Shown: in pieces, positions 1 through 12,070 of the stretch
How the letters are laid out: each line of letters starts with the position of its first letter
Position numbering within the stretch: the first letter of the stretch is position 1
Assembly: GCA_003586115.2 (NCBI GenBank)
Contig: QVOM02000034.1
Location: 138,345,101-138,409,100, forward strand
DNA length: 64,000 bases
Direction of reading: 5' to 3'
From: Salvator merianae
Lineage: Eukaryota > Chordata > Lepidosauria > Squamata > Teiidae
Position numbers and translations under genes: made by a program
Notes under the pieces: model-generated
Seen by the model: only the letters and a program-made list of their open reading frames with translations
The model's database searches: none
What the model was told of the DNA's origin: nothing

Positions 1-207
1 GTCTCTTTCCCCTCCCTCCAGCCACAAATAATGCAGGATTCCAGACCAGCATTCACACCAAAACAGCAAGCTGGACTAACTGGAAAAAAACATCTATAAG
101 TCTACAGAAACAATGTGGCTATGCTAGGAATACAATAGGGCATACTAAAGATCACCCATTTATAATGTGATTTCTACAAACTATAGCCGGCTTGAGTGTA
201 CAGAAAG
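1..207. other. unassigned DNA before the first MITE
   Basis: Moderately AT-rich single-copy-looking sequence. I see no open frame, repeat terminus or tail that I can classify. Confidence 0.4.
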
Positions 208-210
208 TTA

Positions 211-562
211 GGGTGTGATCAGACGGGCTAATTCGGGCGACTTCCGGTTGCTCAGAGGGTGGGCATTCCAAACGGATCGTCTTCACGTCGCCCCGAGGCC
301 CCGTGGCAGCGACTTTTCTGCCAGCTACGAGCGTTCTGAAAAAGCGTCGCTCCAAGAGCTACTGAGAAGCAACTGTAGGAAAAGTCGCTGTGACGGGACC
401 TCGGGGCGATGTGAAGATGAAGCTACGAGCTTCCAGTTTGGCATGCCTGCCCTCTGAGCGACTGGAAGTCGACCGGAAGTCGCCCGAATTAGCTCGCCAG
501 TTTGGAATGCCCGCCCTCTGAGCGACTGGAAGTCGCCCGAATTAGCCCGTCTGATCACACCC
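211..562. mobile_element. palindromic nonautonomous DNA transposon (MITE), PIF/Harbinger-like
   Basis: The element starts GGGTGTGATCAGACGGGCTA and ends with its near-perfect inverse, so the two ends form terminal inverted repeats of about 60 bp, interrupted by small differences. Both sides are flanked by TTA (208-210 and 563-565), the target duplication expected for PIF/Harbinger elements. The interior is CpG-rich and largely self-complementary, with no transposase. The right end is duplicated: the terminal block beginning CCAGTTTGG occurs at 433-496 and again from 497. CpG retention suggests a fairly recent insertion or a GC-biased origin. Superfamily is inferred from target-site length only. 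Confidence 0.8.
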
Positions 563-565
563 TTA

Positions 566-2228
566 TACGTGTAGATGACCAATCCTTTCTGTTTCTTTAT
601 TTATGTTTGTGGATTTGTTGGTATGAGATACATCTGTTGCCATGGTTGATGTTGCTGCAAAAAAGGAGAGTCAGATATTGAAGTTCCTAACTTTCATCCA
701 ACCTGCTTGGACTCTGAAGTGCAGAAACATAACTATTTTAAAATAAATGGATCTAATTCAACAGAACTGAAACACGCATTTAGGATTATGTACATCTCTG
801 AATTTTACGATACCATTATTTTTTTTCAAAAATACAAATAATGGATAATGACATACAAAAATATTTGGATTGCGGAGAAAGAACATGTAAAAAAAATGTA
901 TGTTTTGTTGAACCCTTTTTCCTGCTTTTTTAAAAAATATAAAACCAGGAAAAAAAGATCAGAAGAGACAAATGGCAGACTATCCAAGTGGCATAGAATG
1001 GAAATGGGCTGATCTCTTCCCTGATGCAGATATTAGTTGATGATAATGGTTATCTGTGTAGTGAAACTGCCCAGCAGCTGATTTCTGTATTCTGAGCTAT
1101 CTTTACAGGCACAGGAGAAGACTAGCCTTCTTTTGAAAGCTCAGTTTCCAGTTCAGTTGGTAAGATCTATCACACCCCTACATTTCTTTTACTTGCTCAC
1201 CAGTGAGGAAGGGAAATGAATTCCTCTTCAAGTGCAGATGAGAGTAGACATATGTGATTGGCCTCGTGGGACCCCATGGAGTTGCATAGCAAAGTGTACC
1301 ACAATGAAAAGCCTGTTTTTAGCACACGTCGCTGTGCCAGAAAATGCCATCCTGATGGAATTTGCAATTGGTTCTTGCTGGGTGTGTTCTGAGCACTGCT
1401 CTGTTGATTGTGCAACACACAAAAAATGGGGGAGGAATGACGAGTGTATAAAAACATATTAAAGCATTTAAAGGCTAAGAACACAGCAGATAAAGAGACC
1501 ATTAGTTTTAAAATGCAAATACAGTAGAACTGCAATGTTAGATGTGTGACAGGAAGGGAAAAAACCCTGCAGGATATAATACCTTTACAGGTTACATCTG
1601 TCAAAGAGAATATCATAATGGAATATAAAACCTTTGACCACTACAAAAACACTGGTAAAGAGGCTGCCAGACTGGATGATAGCAAATTTCTCAAATAATT
1701 TGCAGGTTCGGGAGAACTGTCTAAGTGTTCCATTTTGTCACAGGACAAAAGGTTCACTGTTGGCCCAGCTATACCTAAATTTTAATCCAGCTTTGATCCA
1801 CCTGCTGAGTGAAAGAACATAAAGTGATCAGCAAAGTGATGAGCAGTTTTTGTTTTGTACTATCTAACATAAAGGAGAAATTTCTGGGTTAGATAATGTG
1901 TAAACGAAACTGTTTGTTAAGAGAGTATCTATACAGTGTCAATGAGGGGGTCTCCAGTCACAGGCTAAAATCCACAATTTTCGCAGGACTGTATTGGAGT
2001 GCTATGCATAACTGTGGTGTTCCCAATATACTCCTGAGATATCAAGGCAATATCCCGTAATATCGCTATTGCAGAAAATCCAGCAACGGATCCAGGTTTC
2101 CTATAACAGAGATTGCTTAACTCTCGTCAGCCAGTTGCTTTCATTCTCATTCTCTTGCAGATACCTGAAAGCCAGTCGCGGAATCTTCTTTAGATCCCAT
2201 GATTGCCCATTGCCCCTGAGTGAAAGGC
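566..2228. other. unassigned intergenic DNA
   Basis: AT-rich, with short A and T runs around 820-960. A 139-codon open stretch lies on the minus strand at 1197-1616, but its translation shows no domain I recognise and it overlaps other open frames, so I do not call a gene. No repeat boundaries are visible. Confidence 0.4.
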
Positions 2229-2252
2229 AGTGTGTGTGTGTGTGTGTGTGTG
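2229..2252. repeat. (TG)n microsatellite
   Basis: About eleven TG units followed by a G run. Confidence 0.95.
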
Positions 2253-2443
2253 GGGGGGTCATTCTAGCACGCTGAAGATAATTTCAAAAGATACTGCAAG
2301 GGCCTCTTGGAGTCAGAAGTTCCAGGCAAATGTCACTGAAGCTCCAGCAAACAATGCAAGCAGTATAGAGCCCCCTGTTTTTGCTTCATGGTGTTCTCTC
2401 CAAATCCCATTGTGCATTATGTAATGTCAGAGATAAAACGGGA

Positions 2444-2467
2444 AGTGTGTGTGTGTGTGTGTGTGTG
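2444..2467. repeat. (GT)n microsatellite
   Basis: About twelve GT units, 190 bp downstream of a similar TG tract. Confidence 0.95.
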
Positions 2468-3001
2468 CATACGTGCATATGTTGGATTTTCCCAGCTAGC
2501 CCTTGTCAAGTTCTGTTTAAGCTTCTCTCGCTATCCAAATGTCACCCTGCCAGAATTCATTACATCCTATTTATTAATTAATTAAAATATATTTATACAG
2601 AGCAGGCTTTGTTACATGGTGCTAAAAATAACGTTTGGAAAGCCACCCCTCACTGGAGAGAAGCGTTTCTGGTGGCTGCTGCTCATCTAGGATCCGGAGC
2701 CTTCATGTCAGGAAGGAAAGGCTGGTGCTGTGCTGACCGTGTGGAGAGGACAACCAGAGGGTGAAGGTAGTCGGCAGCCTGGTGGCCAGCAGGGGCCAAA
2801 TAGCTCATGAAGTGGGGAACACAGCTTCAAGGTTGGAGAAATGAAAGGGTGGTGCCTGAAAATGTGTGTCAGAACTGAACTATGATACCAAAGAACAAGG
2901 CGCTAGACAACTGTGATGTAAGTTTCCTTAAAAGTCATTAGCAAGCACAACAAATAAGTAGGCTCTAGCACAGAAGCCTGGTGCTGAATGATTAAGTAGA
3001 A
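2468..3001. other. unassigned DNA between microsatellite and solo LTR
   Basis: Contains a short TTAATTAATTAA-like stretch near 2572-2586 that could be a degenerate retroposon tail. I see nothing else assignable. Confidence 0.35.
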
Positions 3002-3007
3002 CTCCAC

Positions 3008-3339
3008 TGTCAAGACCACCAACCCGGGCCACAAGGAATCCAAAGGCCGAATCACTGTAGATGGCGTGTTGGTTTATTGATTAAAAAAACCAGTCAGTAA
3101 TTGAAAGTACAAGACTATATACTCCCCAGGCACCTTCTCTCTCTCCAGCTTTCCCAGACTCTGCAAGATAGCAACTCCCCAAACAGTCCATTACCTGACC
3201 TTGAGCTTTGTTTGACTCTTTCAAACAGCTACCTGATACCTTCCCTCAGCATAGGAAAGCAAGGTGCACCAAATACACCAGCATGGAGAGTGAGCAAGTC
3301 AAAATGGAGGCCAAGGTCACTGCTAAGGCCATCTTGACA
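3008..3339 (-). mobile_element. solo LTR of a Ty3/Gypsy-type retrotransposon
   Basis: Read on the minus strand the block starts TGTCAAGATGG and ends GGTCTTGACA, giving TG...CA ends inside an 8-bp terminal inverted repeat (TGTCAAGA/TCTTGACA). A poly(A) signal in the context ATCAATAAACC lies at about 3070-3080 on the minus strand. CTCCA occurs on both sides (3002-3006 and 3340-3344), fitting a 5-bp target duplication with one extra base on the left. The same sequence recurs at 40078-40451, and more weakly next to the Gypsy coding remnant at 60.9 kb, which is why I assign it to Gypsy. Confidence 0.7.
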
Positions 3340-3344
3340 CTCCA

Positions 3345-4288
3345 GTTAGTGTGGTTTAAATCTCAACTTTTCAATTTTCACCGTTGGGGTGTGTGCGCAC
3401 ATCCATCAAAACTGTGTTTATTTATAGTAGCTACATCTGACTTTGTGAACATAATGAAAACAACTACTTTTTGTAACATGTTTTCATAACAAGGTGATTC
3501 AATGTGATTACTTCTGTTCCATCTCTGTCTATTATTACTTATATCCCATTGCATCACCAAAAATCAGCATATCAGATAGTTCACAATATGCATAAATCTT
3601 ACAGTGTACACTCAAAAAGTATATTGTCAATGCATTAACAAAATATAGAGGAAAAATGATACCCAAACTCACATATTCTTTAGAAAAATAAAAATTCAGA
3701 AAACCCTGAGGAAAACAAGAAACTACTATACAATAAAATCCAATCTGCATTGTGAATAAGCCCTCACTCAACCACTTGCTTAACTGCTGAAAGCTTATGC
3801 AAATTTTTTTTTTAAAAAAATACATTTATGTGCTAGTGGAAGAATGGAGAAGAAGGAACCAATGTCAGCTCCTTTGGCTGAAAATTTCACAGCCTGGGAG
3901 TACCGCCTTGTGTTTCTATGAAATGTTGCTTATGCACGTACAGCCTAAGTATATCAGCTTATGCATAAGAGAAAAATATATCAGCACACTCAGAGTATTC
4001 TGTGGTTTGAGGAATGTAAAATTATTTTGGAGAAAAAAGTTAATGAGGAAATGAGACAAACCTACAAAAATTATACTTCAGCAAGAACTGGTAGTTATGG
4101 AATATTGACTGGCTTGAAAGGAAAACATGTATATCATGTATAGGAGAGAGGACAAATTGGAGTACCCAGAAAAACAGAAGGAGAGGAAGAGACACAAAGC
4201 TATAAAAAAGATATTGCTAACCAACACATACCCTTTAAAGGCAACATGTCTCTGTTCATACTAGAGATTATGGAGGAAACTGATTAGC
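3345..4288. other. unassigned AT-rich DNA
   Basis: Several short open frames but no recognisable protein. A T/A run lies at about 3806-3820. I see no element ends. Confidence 0.35.
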
Positions 4289-4489
4289 TGGCCTGAGTGG
4301 CTGTAGCTCAGTGGTGGAGCAAACTGCTTGGAAAGCAGAGGGGTGCTGATTTGATCCCCAGATTTTCCCCAGAAATGGCAAACAACTTCTGTATCTCTGC
4401 CAAGAAAACTGCATAGAGGTGCCCCATGGAGGTGCCAATGCAGTCAACCAGGAGTTGGCCATGACTCAGTGGTACCCTACAACAAGAAG
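4289..4489 (+). mobile_element. tRNA-derived SINE (Sauria-SINE-like)
   Basis: The 5' part is tRNA-like: a polymerase III A box TAGCTCAGTGGTGGAGC at 4304-4320 and a B box GATTTGATCCC at 4348-4358, spaced as in a tRNA gene. The 3' part carries ATGGCAAACAACTTCTGTAT and GCCAAGAAAAC, the phrase typical of squamate SINEs whose 3' half derives from BovB LINEs. The tail is short and decayed. It is not a working tRNA gene, because the acceptor stem does not pair and the body continues for more than 100 bp beyond the tRNA part. Confidence 0.75.
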
Positions 4490-5130
4490 AGTATATTTAT
4501 TTGATCCAATATGACCAGACAAGTGCAAAGATTAAATTAGGGCACTGCTCATTTCAGAAGAGAAAAGTTGGGGATGGGAGGAAAATTGTAAATCTAGTAA
4601 ATGGTTGATCTTAAAGGCTGCTTCTTTTTCCTTTTAAAGTACTAAAAAAAGACGTGTTCAACTGGATTCTGCTCTGTCCAATTCATACTGAACCTCATTT
4701 GGGACCCAGTTGAGCCGTTCATCTCCAAAGTAGATGTCAGGTCCTAAAATCACTACTATGATTTTTGCAGTATTCTTTCATTTGTTGTTCTGCTAACGCA
4801 TCATGAAACGTATCCTGTTAATATAGTTGTTAGGATGTTAGATTATATGTGGCAATATGTAGTCCTAAAATGGGAGGGGGAGCTTGGAACAAGTGGGAAA
4901 GTTGAAATTATCTCTGAACTAAGTTTATGGTAGGCAATTGAAGGTTATACCAGCTGTGTTTCTGCGCTGTCTCTGGGTACTGGTGTCTTTATCAATAAGG
5001 AGCCTAGTACTGTTTTGATGCAAGGGGAGAAATGGGGAAAAGGGAAGTATATCTCTGTAACCAAAAAGAGAACCCGCCTTCTGCAATTTTCAGCTTTTCT
5101 GGCAAGCATGTCTGAATAAAGTCTAAGACA
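4490..5130. other. possible 5' flank or LTR of the Gypsy element that follows
   Basis: No clear gene. CTGAATAAAGTCT at about 5112-5124 is a candidate LTR poly(A) signal just upstream of the gag-like stretch, but I could not find a matching second LTR, so an LTR is only possible. Confidence 0.3.
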
Positions 5131-5199
5131 AACATGTTTTTTGGATGTGGAAGACCAGCTTTCCCACTGAGGTCACAAAGGTGAGATATGTTGAAGGCT

Positions 5200-7480
5200 G
5201 GCTAGAGGGGAAGACAGCTGAATGACTAGTGCCAATACAGTATTGAAGCCACAGAGCTAACTTTGCTTGATGCTGGGGCTAAGAGATCTGTTTGAAGACC
5301 CATTCTGGCATGAGGATGCCCTAGTCCAGTTACAGTGCCTGAAATGGGGGCAGTTGTGGTGGACTGTGCTAGCAAGTTCAGGCAGATGGCTAGTCAAGTA
5401 CCTGAATGGTCAGAAACCACTAGGCTTCAACAGTTCTGGAAAGGGCTCAATCCAGATATCTTTATCTGTGCATTCATGCAGGGCAATCCTAGTATCCTGA
5501 TAGGATAGATCCAACTGGCTGGGGAAACAGAAGTCAAGCACAAGGACCTGAAATATACCTGCCAGAAGCAAAACTTGCTAGCTCATTAGATGGTCATATT
5601 GTTCCACCCTGGAAATGTCCAAAGTAGAAAAAAAAGTCCAACGATTGTTGTGCCTGAGATGTGAAAGGAGGGCACTTAACTGCCAACTCTATCCAATACC
5701 CAGTGGTGGAACAAGGGAGCACACCAAGGAGGGAAACCACCAAGAAGCATCCCAAAGAACCACCCAAAACAGTGGTCCAGGCCCCAGGTAAAAGCTCAGC
5801 TGGATAACAGGAAACAACCCTGGTGAGTGCACCCCTGTCACCCTCAGTGGGATGGAGGACAATCCAGCCACAGATTCATTATCCAGCAAGGAGGAGGTGA
5901 GAAATAGGGTGAATCTGTCCTAGCTGGTACCGTAGGACAGGGGGGAAAGGAAAGGTGCAAAGATCTGTTAGTGAATGACTGTGTCCTGCTCTTCTCTGAG
6001 TACAAATAAAGAATCTCTGAGGCAAGTGAAAGGTTGACATGGTGGGGTTATTAGACTTGGGGTGCTTATGATGTTTAATCAACTAGGCCATTGCTACTGG
6101 CCTGGGAGTAGAGCTGGAGGTAATTGAGCACCCCATCCAGTTCATTAAGATGGACAGGAGGCCAATGTCAGGGGACCACTGGGAACTGACACAGTTTGTG
6201 TTGGCCCTTATATCTGCCCACCCAATCATTTTTGGACTTAACTGGCTCAAACATCACAGCCTCAGAATAAATTGGAAAGAAGGGAAGATAAGATTCCACT
6301 AGATTGGCTGTAAAACACGTAGATGTGAAAACTGCAAAGGTGAGGGAATGGCTAGTGTGGGCACAGAATAGGAACTGAGAACTATTTCTTTGAGTGTGGT
6401 AGTGAGAAGAGAAGAAGGAGAAATCCCAACGGAGAATGCAGATCAGTGGGAGGTTTTTGAGAAATGGGAATTGGGCATGCCTCCACCCCAAAGAGAGTCT
6501 GGCTTCATCATAGAGATTTTGCTAGAAGCCAGGCTTCCCAAACTGAGCTGAATTAGCTGAAATGAGCGAATTTTTATACAAAAATTTTGAAAGGGACTTT
6601 ATACAGCTGCCCCAGTCCTATTCCAGAAAAAGAAAGATAACTGCTTAAAGCTGTGTATGGGCAATAGGCGGCTTAATGGGATTTGTGTGTCTAACAAGTA
6701 CCCTTTGCCACTGATTGGGGACCAGCTCAACCAGCTCAACCAGCTGGCTTAGGGGAGGATCTATACATGGTTGGACCTCCAGGAAGCTTATTATCGGGTG
6801 TAGCTCAAGGAGGGGGATGAATGGAAAACCACTTTCAGCACCTGTACATGGGTGCAGTGGTTTATTTGAATGATGCTCTTTTGCACAAATCCCATGTGTC
6901 ATTAATACTCAATGTACTCCAAAAACTGAGAAATAACCAGTGTTTCACAAAGGCTGACTGGACTTCCTGGGGTATAGAGGGTATAGGGGGTCAGTAGTAG
7001 ATTGAAATGGACCCAGCCAAGGTGAAGGTCATGGTTAACTATACTGTACTGTGTATGTGCAGGCAGTTACATAATTTTCTGGGTTTTACTAATTTCTATA
7101 GACAATTGATTCCCCAGTTTGCCCAAATTGCCCTACTGCTCACCAATCTGCTAAGGACAAAGGGCAGATGAATCCAGAGAAGGGCAGATGTCTGAACACT
7201 AAGATTAAGTGGGACCCTGAATGCCAAAAGATTAAGTGGGACCGTGAGGCCTTGAAGCCCCTCTTTACAACAGAGGCTGTGCTAGTACACCCAGATCCAT
7301 GCAAGCTGTTCATAGTGCAGAGATGGCATCTTTGGTAACTGTCTGGATGCAACCATCAGGGACTTGAGGATATGCAGGGTTCTTAGTGCTGTGCCAGAAG
7401 AGCAAACTGGATAGTGCCCCAGTACATCTTGCAGCTCAGAGCCTAAGTCCACTCACTTTTATTCCTTTCCATGCATCATA
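5200..7480 (+). pseudogene. degenerate Ty3/Gypsy gag-pol
   Basis: Broken sense-strand remnant of a chromovirus-type Gypsy element. From 5266 a gag-like frame reads DLFEDPFWHEDALVQLQCLK, followed near 5650 by a cysteine-bearing stretch (LCLRCE) that may be the zinc knuckle. A protease end appears at about 6205-6275 as AHPIIFGLNWLKHHSLRINW. RT motifs follow: NKYPLPLI (about 6700), TWLDLQEAYYRV and DEWKTTF, then VVYLNDALL near 6850-6880 in place of the active-site YLDD, and LHNFLGFTNFYRQLIPQF near 7060-7110. Roughly 100 bp of RT is missing before the YLND box. RNase H is barely recognisable after 7200. Stops and frame changes are frequent, so it is dead. It is a genomic retrotransposon, not a host gene. 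Confidence 0.8.
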
Positions 7481-7493
7481 ATCCAAGGCTGAT

Positions 7494-7784
7494 TAGAGAT
7501 GTGCTGAACAGGTTCAAATTTGAACTAGTTAGAATTGAATCGGCTGGCTTGATCAGTTCAAATTTGAACTGAACCACCATCAATTTTGGCAATTTGAACT
7601 TCAACTGAACCAAGGGGTTAGACTCGAACCAATTTGGGTTTGTTAGTATTTTGACCCTTTAAAGAACTTTTTAATTGCATTTTTATGTGTAGAATCAGTT
7701 CCAGTTTGAGTCGGTTCAACTTTGAACTGAACCGCACATGCTTCGATTCAAAACAAAGCATTTTCAAATTCATACACATATCTA
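7494..7784. mobile_element. hAT-type MITE
   Basis: The ends are TAGAGATGTGC and its approximate inverse CACATATCTA. The interior is rich in TTCAAATTTGAAC and GGTTCAACTTTGAACTGAACC palindromes. The flanks AGGCTGAT (7486-7493) and GGGCTGAC (7785-7792) match at 6 of 8 positions, consistent with an old 8-bp hAT target duplication. It lies directly after the Gypsy remnant. Confidence 0.65.
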
Positions 7785-7792
7785 GGGCTGAC

Positions 7793-9990
7793 TACATATT
7801 GCAACATCCATGTGTATTTTGTGGGACTTTCATTGCAGTGCATAGGAATTGCAACTTCTTAGTCCTCCAACTTTTTTAGCTGCCCTGCACTCTAATAGAC
7901 AAGGATTCTGTATGTGGTATTATGAAAAAAAGAAATGCTGCATACAATTCCCCTATGAAGGGTAGAATGTCCTTAAGTAGTGCACATTCCCTGGCAACCT
8001 GGAGCCACCTTAGAACAATTGGTTGTTCTCTCTTTTTTCCAGGTGTTGCCATTTGTATTCTGTCATATGAACCCCAATGCCAAGTAGAAGTACTGCAATA
8101 TATCACAGTATGATCAAGCATGAGCAAAGTCTTTCTTTTTCTCTCTGTGTGTAAAGAGAGGGGGATAAACTACACAAACTCCCTAAACCAATGTGTCTCA
8201 GGGGCAGATTGTAATATTTTTGCACTGAAGGCAAGTGCAGATAAAACTTAAATGGGATTGAATTAGAGATGTCCAACCCATCCTTGATTCACACTGAAAA
8301 GCTCTTTAAAGATGAAGGAGGAATAGCTGCCCATAGAAATGAACGGAGGAAAGAATGTTCATGTACGTGGAAACTCACTCTGGTTTGCTCACTTTTTCCT
8401 GTTTTGTAAGGACAGAGCAAACATAAGGATGTGAAATGCTCAGTGACTGTGGAAGTGAGTTCAGAAAGCCAAGGGGAAGTATCGGGAACTGAGCAACTGA
8501 ATAGAAGGAACACACACTTCTGTTTTTCATTGCCAGGATTTCTTTACAAGTCATCCTCCTACTTGTAAGTGTGTATTTGTTGTCATTCATTTTCTAGAAA
8601 AAGCTGTTATTAATATGACCATCTCAATGTATTGTTTTAGGACAATCTTATCTCTCCAATAAGATTTTAGAAGTAAGGAAGAGAGCTCATCCTAGGTTGT
8701 TTGTGTCAATCATTGCTTACACTGGCAGTTGCACCATTCATCAGTTTTCGGTTAACAGTTGTAACTAACGCAGTATAAATGCCATAACAGCTCAGTGCTT
8801 CCATGTATTTGGGTGCTCTTATGAGCTTAAAAATGTAGGCCTTATTTTTTTAATGCAGCAGATTTCCCTTGCAAAAAGCACACCATTCAGTTGCCTGCAC
8901 CAACTCAAAGTTTATTTTACGAATTTATTTTATCCTTTTCCTCCATCCCCACCCCCTATTCTTAAGTCCTCTGAAGGCTATGAAAAGCCATGCTGACTGT
9001 CCATTCTTCAGCACCAGAAGCATCTGCTGACACCTAGTGGTGGGCAGCTGCAATAATAATAATAATAATAAGCCCTTCCATTTCTGTATCTCTAGGACTC
9101 ATAGATCTACTGAACTGAAGGTGGGTTGTAGTTCCCAATGTCTTTCCATTAAAAAAAGGTATTTTTTTTTTTAAAAAAAAGGTTTCCTGTACTGCACCAT
9201 CCCCCAGACAACCTGTTTTATTTCAGTCATAAGAAGAGTTGTGGATCAGAGCATGATCCTTGCTTTTTTCTGCTGGTTGGAGGGACAGTGATATCTTTCT
9301 AGTGCATATAATAGATTTTGGAAACTCTTTGGCTGCCCATGGGGCCAGGCAAACATTCTCACCTGTATCACACCTATCAGCTGTCCCAGGGCACAAAGTC
9401 CACCCTCAAAGCCTCCCTAAGCACAGGGCACAGTAAATGCTTCCAAGAACAGATTCTGCCCTCGTTCACCTGCTTATCTACTGCCATATAGAGAGATGGC
9501 CCCAGTGGAGGTGAATTACAGGGGATGATTTCTATCCAGGCTGCTTATCCATCAGCTTTAAAATGACTGACTTCTGGGGCTGTTTCTGGTTGAGCAAGGC
9601 TAGAAATCTTGCAGCTGTGATGTTTTCAAAGGCTGGGAGCCACTGCTGTATAAACAATGTGCCACCTGCCTCTGCAGCAGGACTGGAAACCAGACTACGA
9701 AGTCAAATGGCATTGCTTTTGACTATGAGGCCACCCTACCTCTCCTCTCCTCTCCTCAGTTTTGATATGTGGACAGAGACTGTTTCTTTTCATTGACTGA
9801 ATGCTAGACAAGGACAATTTTTAACCGTCCTCAGGAAGAAGCTCCCAAGCCACTTAATCAAGATGGTTTAAAGTACTCTTCATGCAGAATGTGTAGGGGG
9901 AGAAAGAGGTGAGTGGTAATGAGATTCAGCCAAAAGGAATTGGGGGAGGCTGTGCTCCCAGCAATGCAATTTGATACTGCTTCCAGGTCA
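7793..9990. other. unassigned intergenic DNA
   Basis: No recognisable coding sequence. It contains a short (AAT)n run at about 9053-9070, an A/T run at about 9150-9180 and a small (CTCTC) run near 9740. Part may be old single-copy host DNA. Confidence 0.4.
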
Positions 9991-9991
9991 G

Positions 9992-10176
9992 AGAGACAGG
10001 CAGGATAACTCTAAAGGCCATTTGCTGGGAATGGAAAGCAGGTGAAGGTTTTGCCTTTGTCTTCTGCTTGAGAATACCCAGAAGCAATTGGGGGGCCACC
10101 GCATGAGACAGGATGCTGGAGTAGATGGGCTGTGGCCTGATCCAGCAGGGCTGCTTTTATGTTCTTATGAGGGAAA
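9992..10176 (+). mobile_element. CR1 LINE 3' end (L3-like group)
   Basis: Reads CAGGCAGGATAACTCTAAAGG, then GGATGCTGGAGTAGATGGGC and CTGATCCAGCAGGGCTGC, ending TTTTATGTTCTTATGA. The same 3' terminal sequence occurs at 44846-45000 (+) and, inverted, at 48205-48400. It is 5'-truncated and noncoding. Confidence 0.8.
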
Positions 10177-10334
10177 AGCACTGAAATGACCCATCCACTG
10201 GGCAGATGCATCCTGCCCTGGGAAATGGCAGAGGACTACTCCTCCACCCAGATGGAGTTCTGAATGCACTTCCATGTGAGGGGACACAGTTAAAGTTCCT
10301 TTTCCCACTCTTTTACTGAGGCCGTTTTAGCCTC

Positions 10335-12070
10335 TACAGGAGCAGTTTGGGGCCTCCTAGAAATGCAAACAGTTCTCTGAATGAGGTCTGACCAAGGTAG
10401 GGTATAGAGGGACAATTTCTTAGATTTTATGTTCTTCTTAATACATCCTAGAATGGTGTTTGCCTTTTTTGCACCTGCATCATACTATTGACTCATTTTC
10501 AGTCTGAGATCTACTAGTACACCCAGCTCTTTTTCACATGTGCTACTGTTCAACCAGATTCCTCTCATTCAGTTAATTTCAACCCACTGTTCAAGCTTGT
10601 CAAGATCTTTTTGAATCCTCTCCTTTAGTGTTAGCAGCCCGGTGTTATATCATCTCCTTTAGTGTTATATCATCTCCAGATTTGATCAGCACCCCCTCAA
10701 CTCCCTCATCCAGGTCATTTATAAAAATATTTAACAGCATTGGGCCCAAGAGAGAGACCTGTGACATTCCAGTCAAGACATTCTTCCAATAGGACATGAA
10801 GCCATTTATAACTGCTCTTTGAGTATGATCACTAAGCTAGTCTCTGAAACTTGAATCTCTGTGAAGGTATATGCTTTCCTTAAATATAGTGCAATACCCT
10901 ATCCCTTTTTGTTAAACTTGTTTCTTTTAAATAAATTGTAGCCTTTGAGTTCTGTGCTCCAACCATGTGTATCATTCCACTAAGTTTCATTGATGCACAT
11001 GACATCATATTTATCTTCCTATGTTAGGATCTCCAGTTCTCCTTGTTTGTTTCCTATGCTCTGTGCATTGGTATAGAAACGTCTTAGTTTGTGATAGCTA
11101 CCCTTACAAGCCTGGCTCCTCTAATTTCCTTCCAATATTTTTAGTTTTGTCTTTGTTCTTTTCTTCTACTTCTGGTAGTATGAACATCATCTGTGTCCAG
11201 TAGTTGTATATTTTTCTCTGATCTTTTACTTTCCCTGCCCTTTTGCTCTAGCTTAAAGATCTTCTGATGACTGTAGCAAGCTGCTTGCTAAATATGTCCT
11301 TTCCTGTCTTTGTAAGATGCAGCTCATCTCTTGCAAGGAGTTTTTCATATAAATAACTTGCTCCATAGTCTAGAAATCCAAATCCTTGCTGATAGCACCA
11401 TCGATGTAGCTAATTGTTCACCTCTAGAATCCTGTTGCATCTTTTTTAGGGGATAGATGAGAAGACAACTTGTGCTCCTACTTCCTTCACTTTCCTGCCA
11501 AAGTCTTCAAAGTCTCTACAGATTGCTGTAAAGTCGCTTCTTGTATCATTTGTCCTTACATGTCTTAGTAGGAATGGATAGTCTTGTCAGCCTTTCAGTT
11601 CATGCAACTGGAAGACATCACACCTCTCATGAGATCATATCAGGTCTGCACACGACCACTTTGTTCCTCTCAATAAGGAGTCCCCCGCAACCACCACTCT
11701 CCTATTATTTTTCATGGCAACTCTTCCTTTTCTCCATTCAAGAGGTATCTGAGTGTTTACCAAACTGTTCTCTATGGACAAGCTTGTCAGATCTTTATGC
11801 ATCTCCTCATTGTTCTGCTGTTTGAGAGTTTCATATTAGTTCTTAAGCTGTATGGATGCTGACTGTCTCCGGATGCTTCTTCTGCTTTCATTTCTCTGCT
11901 TCCATTGGTTCTCTGGGATCTTCTTCTTTTAATTAATCATTCTAAGAGCTTCATCTGTTCTGTTGAGGAAGTTCTCATCTTCCTTCTCCTCAAGGTCTTG
12001 CATATATCTTCCAGTAGGGACATGAGCTTACATTTGTGGCAAGTGTAGTTTGGATTCTCTTCTGGTAGGA
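10335..12070 (-). pseudogene. internally deleted CR1 LINE with ORF1 esterase and ORF2 EN/RT remnants
   Basis: Reverse-strand CR1 unusually rich in 5' sequence. From its 5' end: a Cys-containing stretch YTCHKCKL near 12045 (the ORF1 zinc-finger position), then the SGNH-esterase core known from CR1 ORF1, with AGDSLLRGT (catalytic Ser motif, about 11660-11692), VRTND (11541-11560), GFGFLDYG (about 11365-11390) and DELHL (Asp/His motif, about 11314-11333). ORF2 begins with NARSIGNKQGELE near 11060, the start of the AP-type endonuclease, and runs to IALYLRK near 10880. It then jumps into RT as LSDHTQRAVINGFMSYW and LLGPMLLNIFINDLDEGVEG, so the rest of the endonuclease and the first RT boxes are deleted. 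The FADD box reads SGDD. The element ends near LVRPH. Several stops make it inactive. Confidence 0.85.

Noticed and set aside
1197..1616. 139-codon minus-strand frame as a gene
   Set aside because: No domain, no exon signals, and overlapping open frames on the other strand. Expected by chance in 64 kb.
4300..4370. Functional tRNA gene
   Set aside because: A and B boxes are present, but the acceptor arms do not pair and the sequence continues into a typical SINE body.
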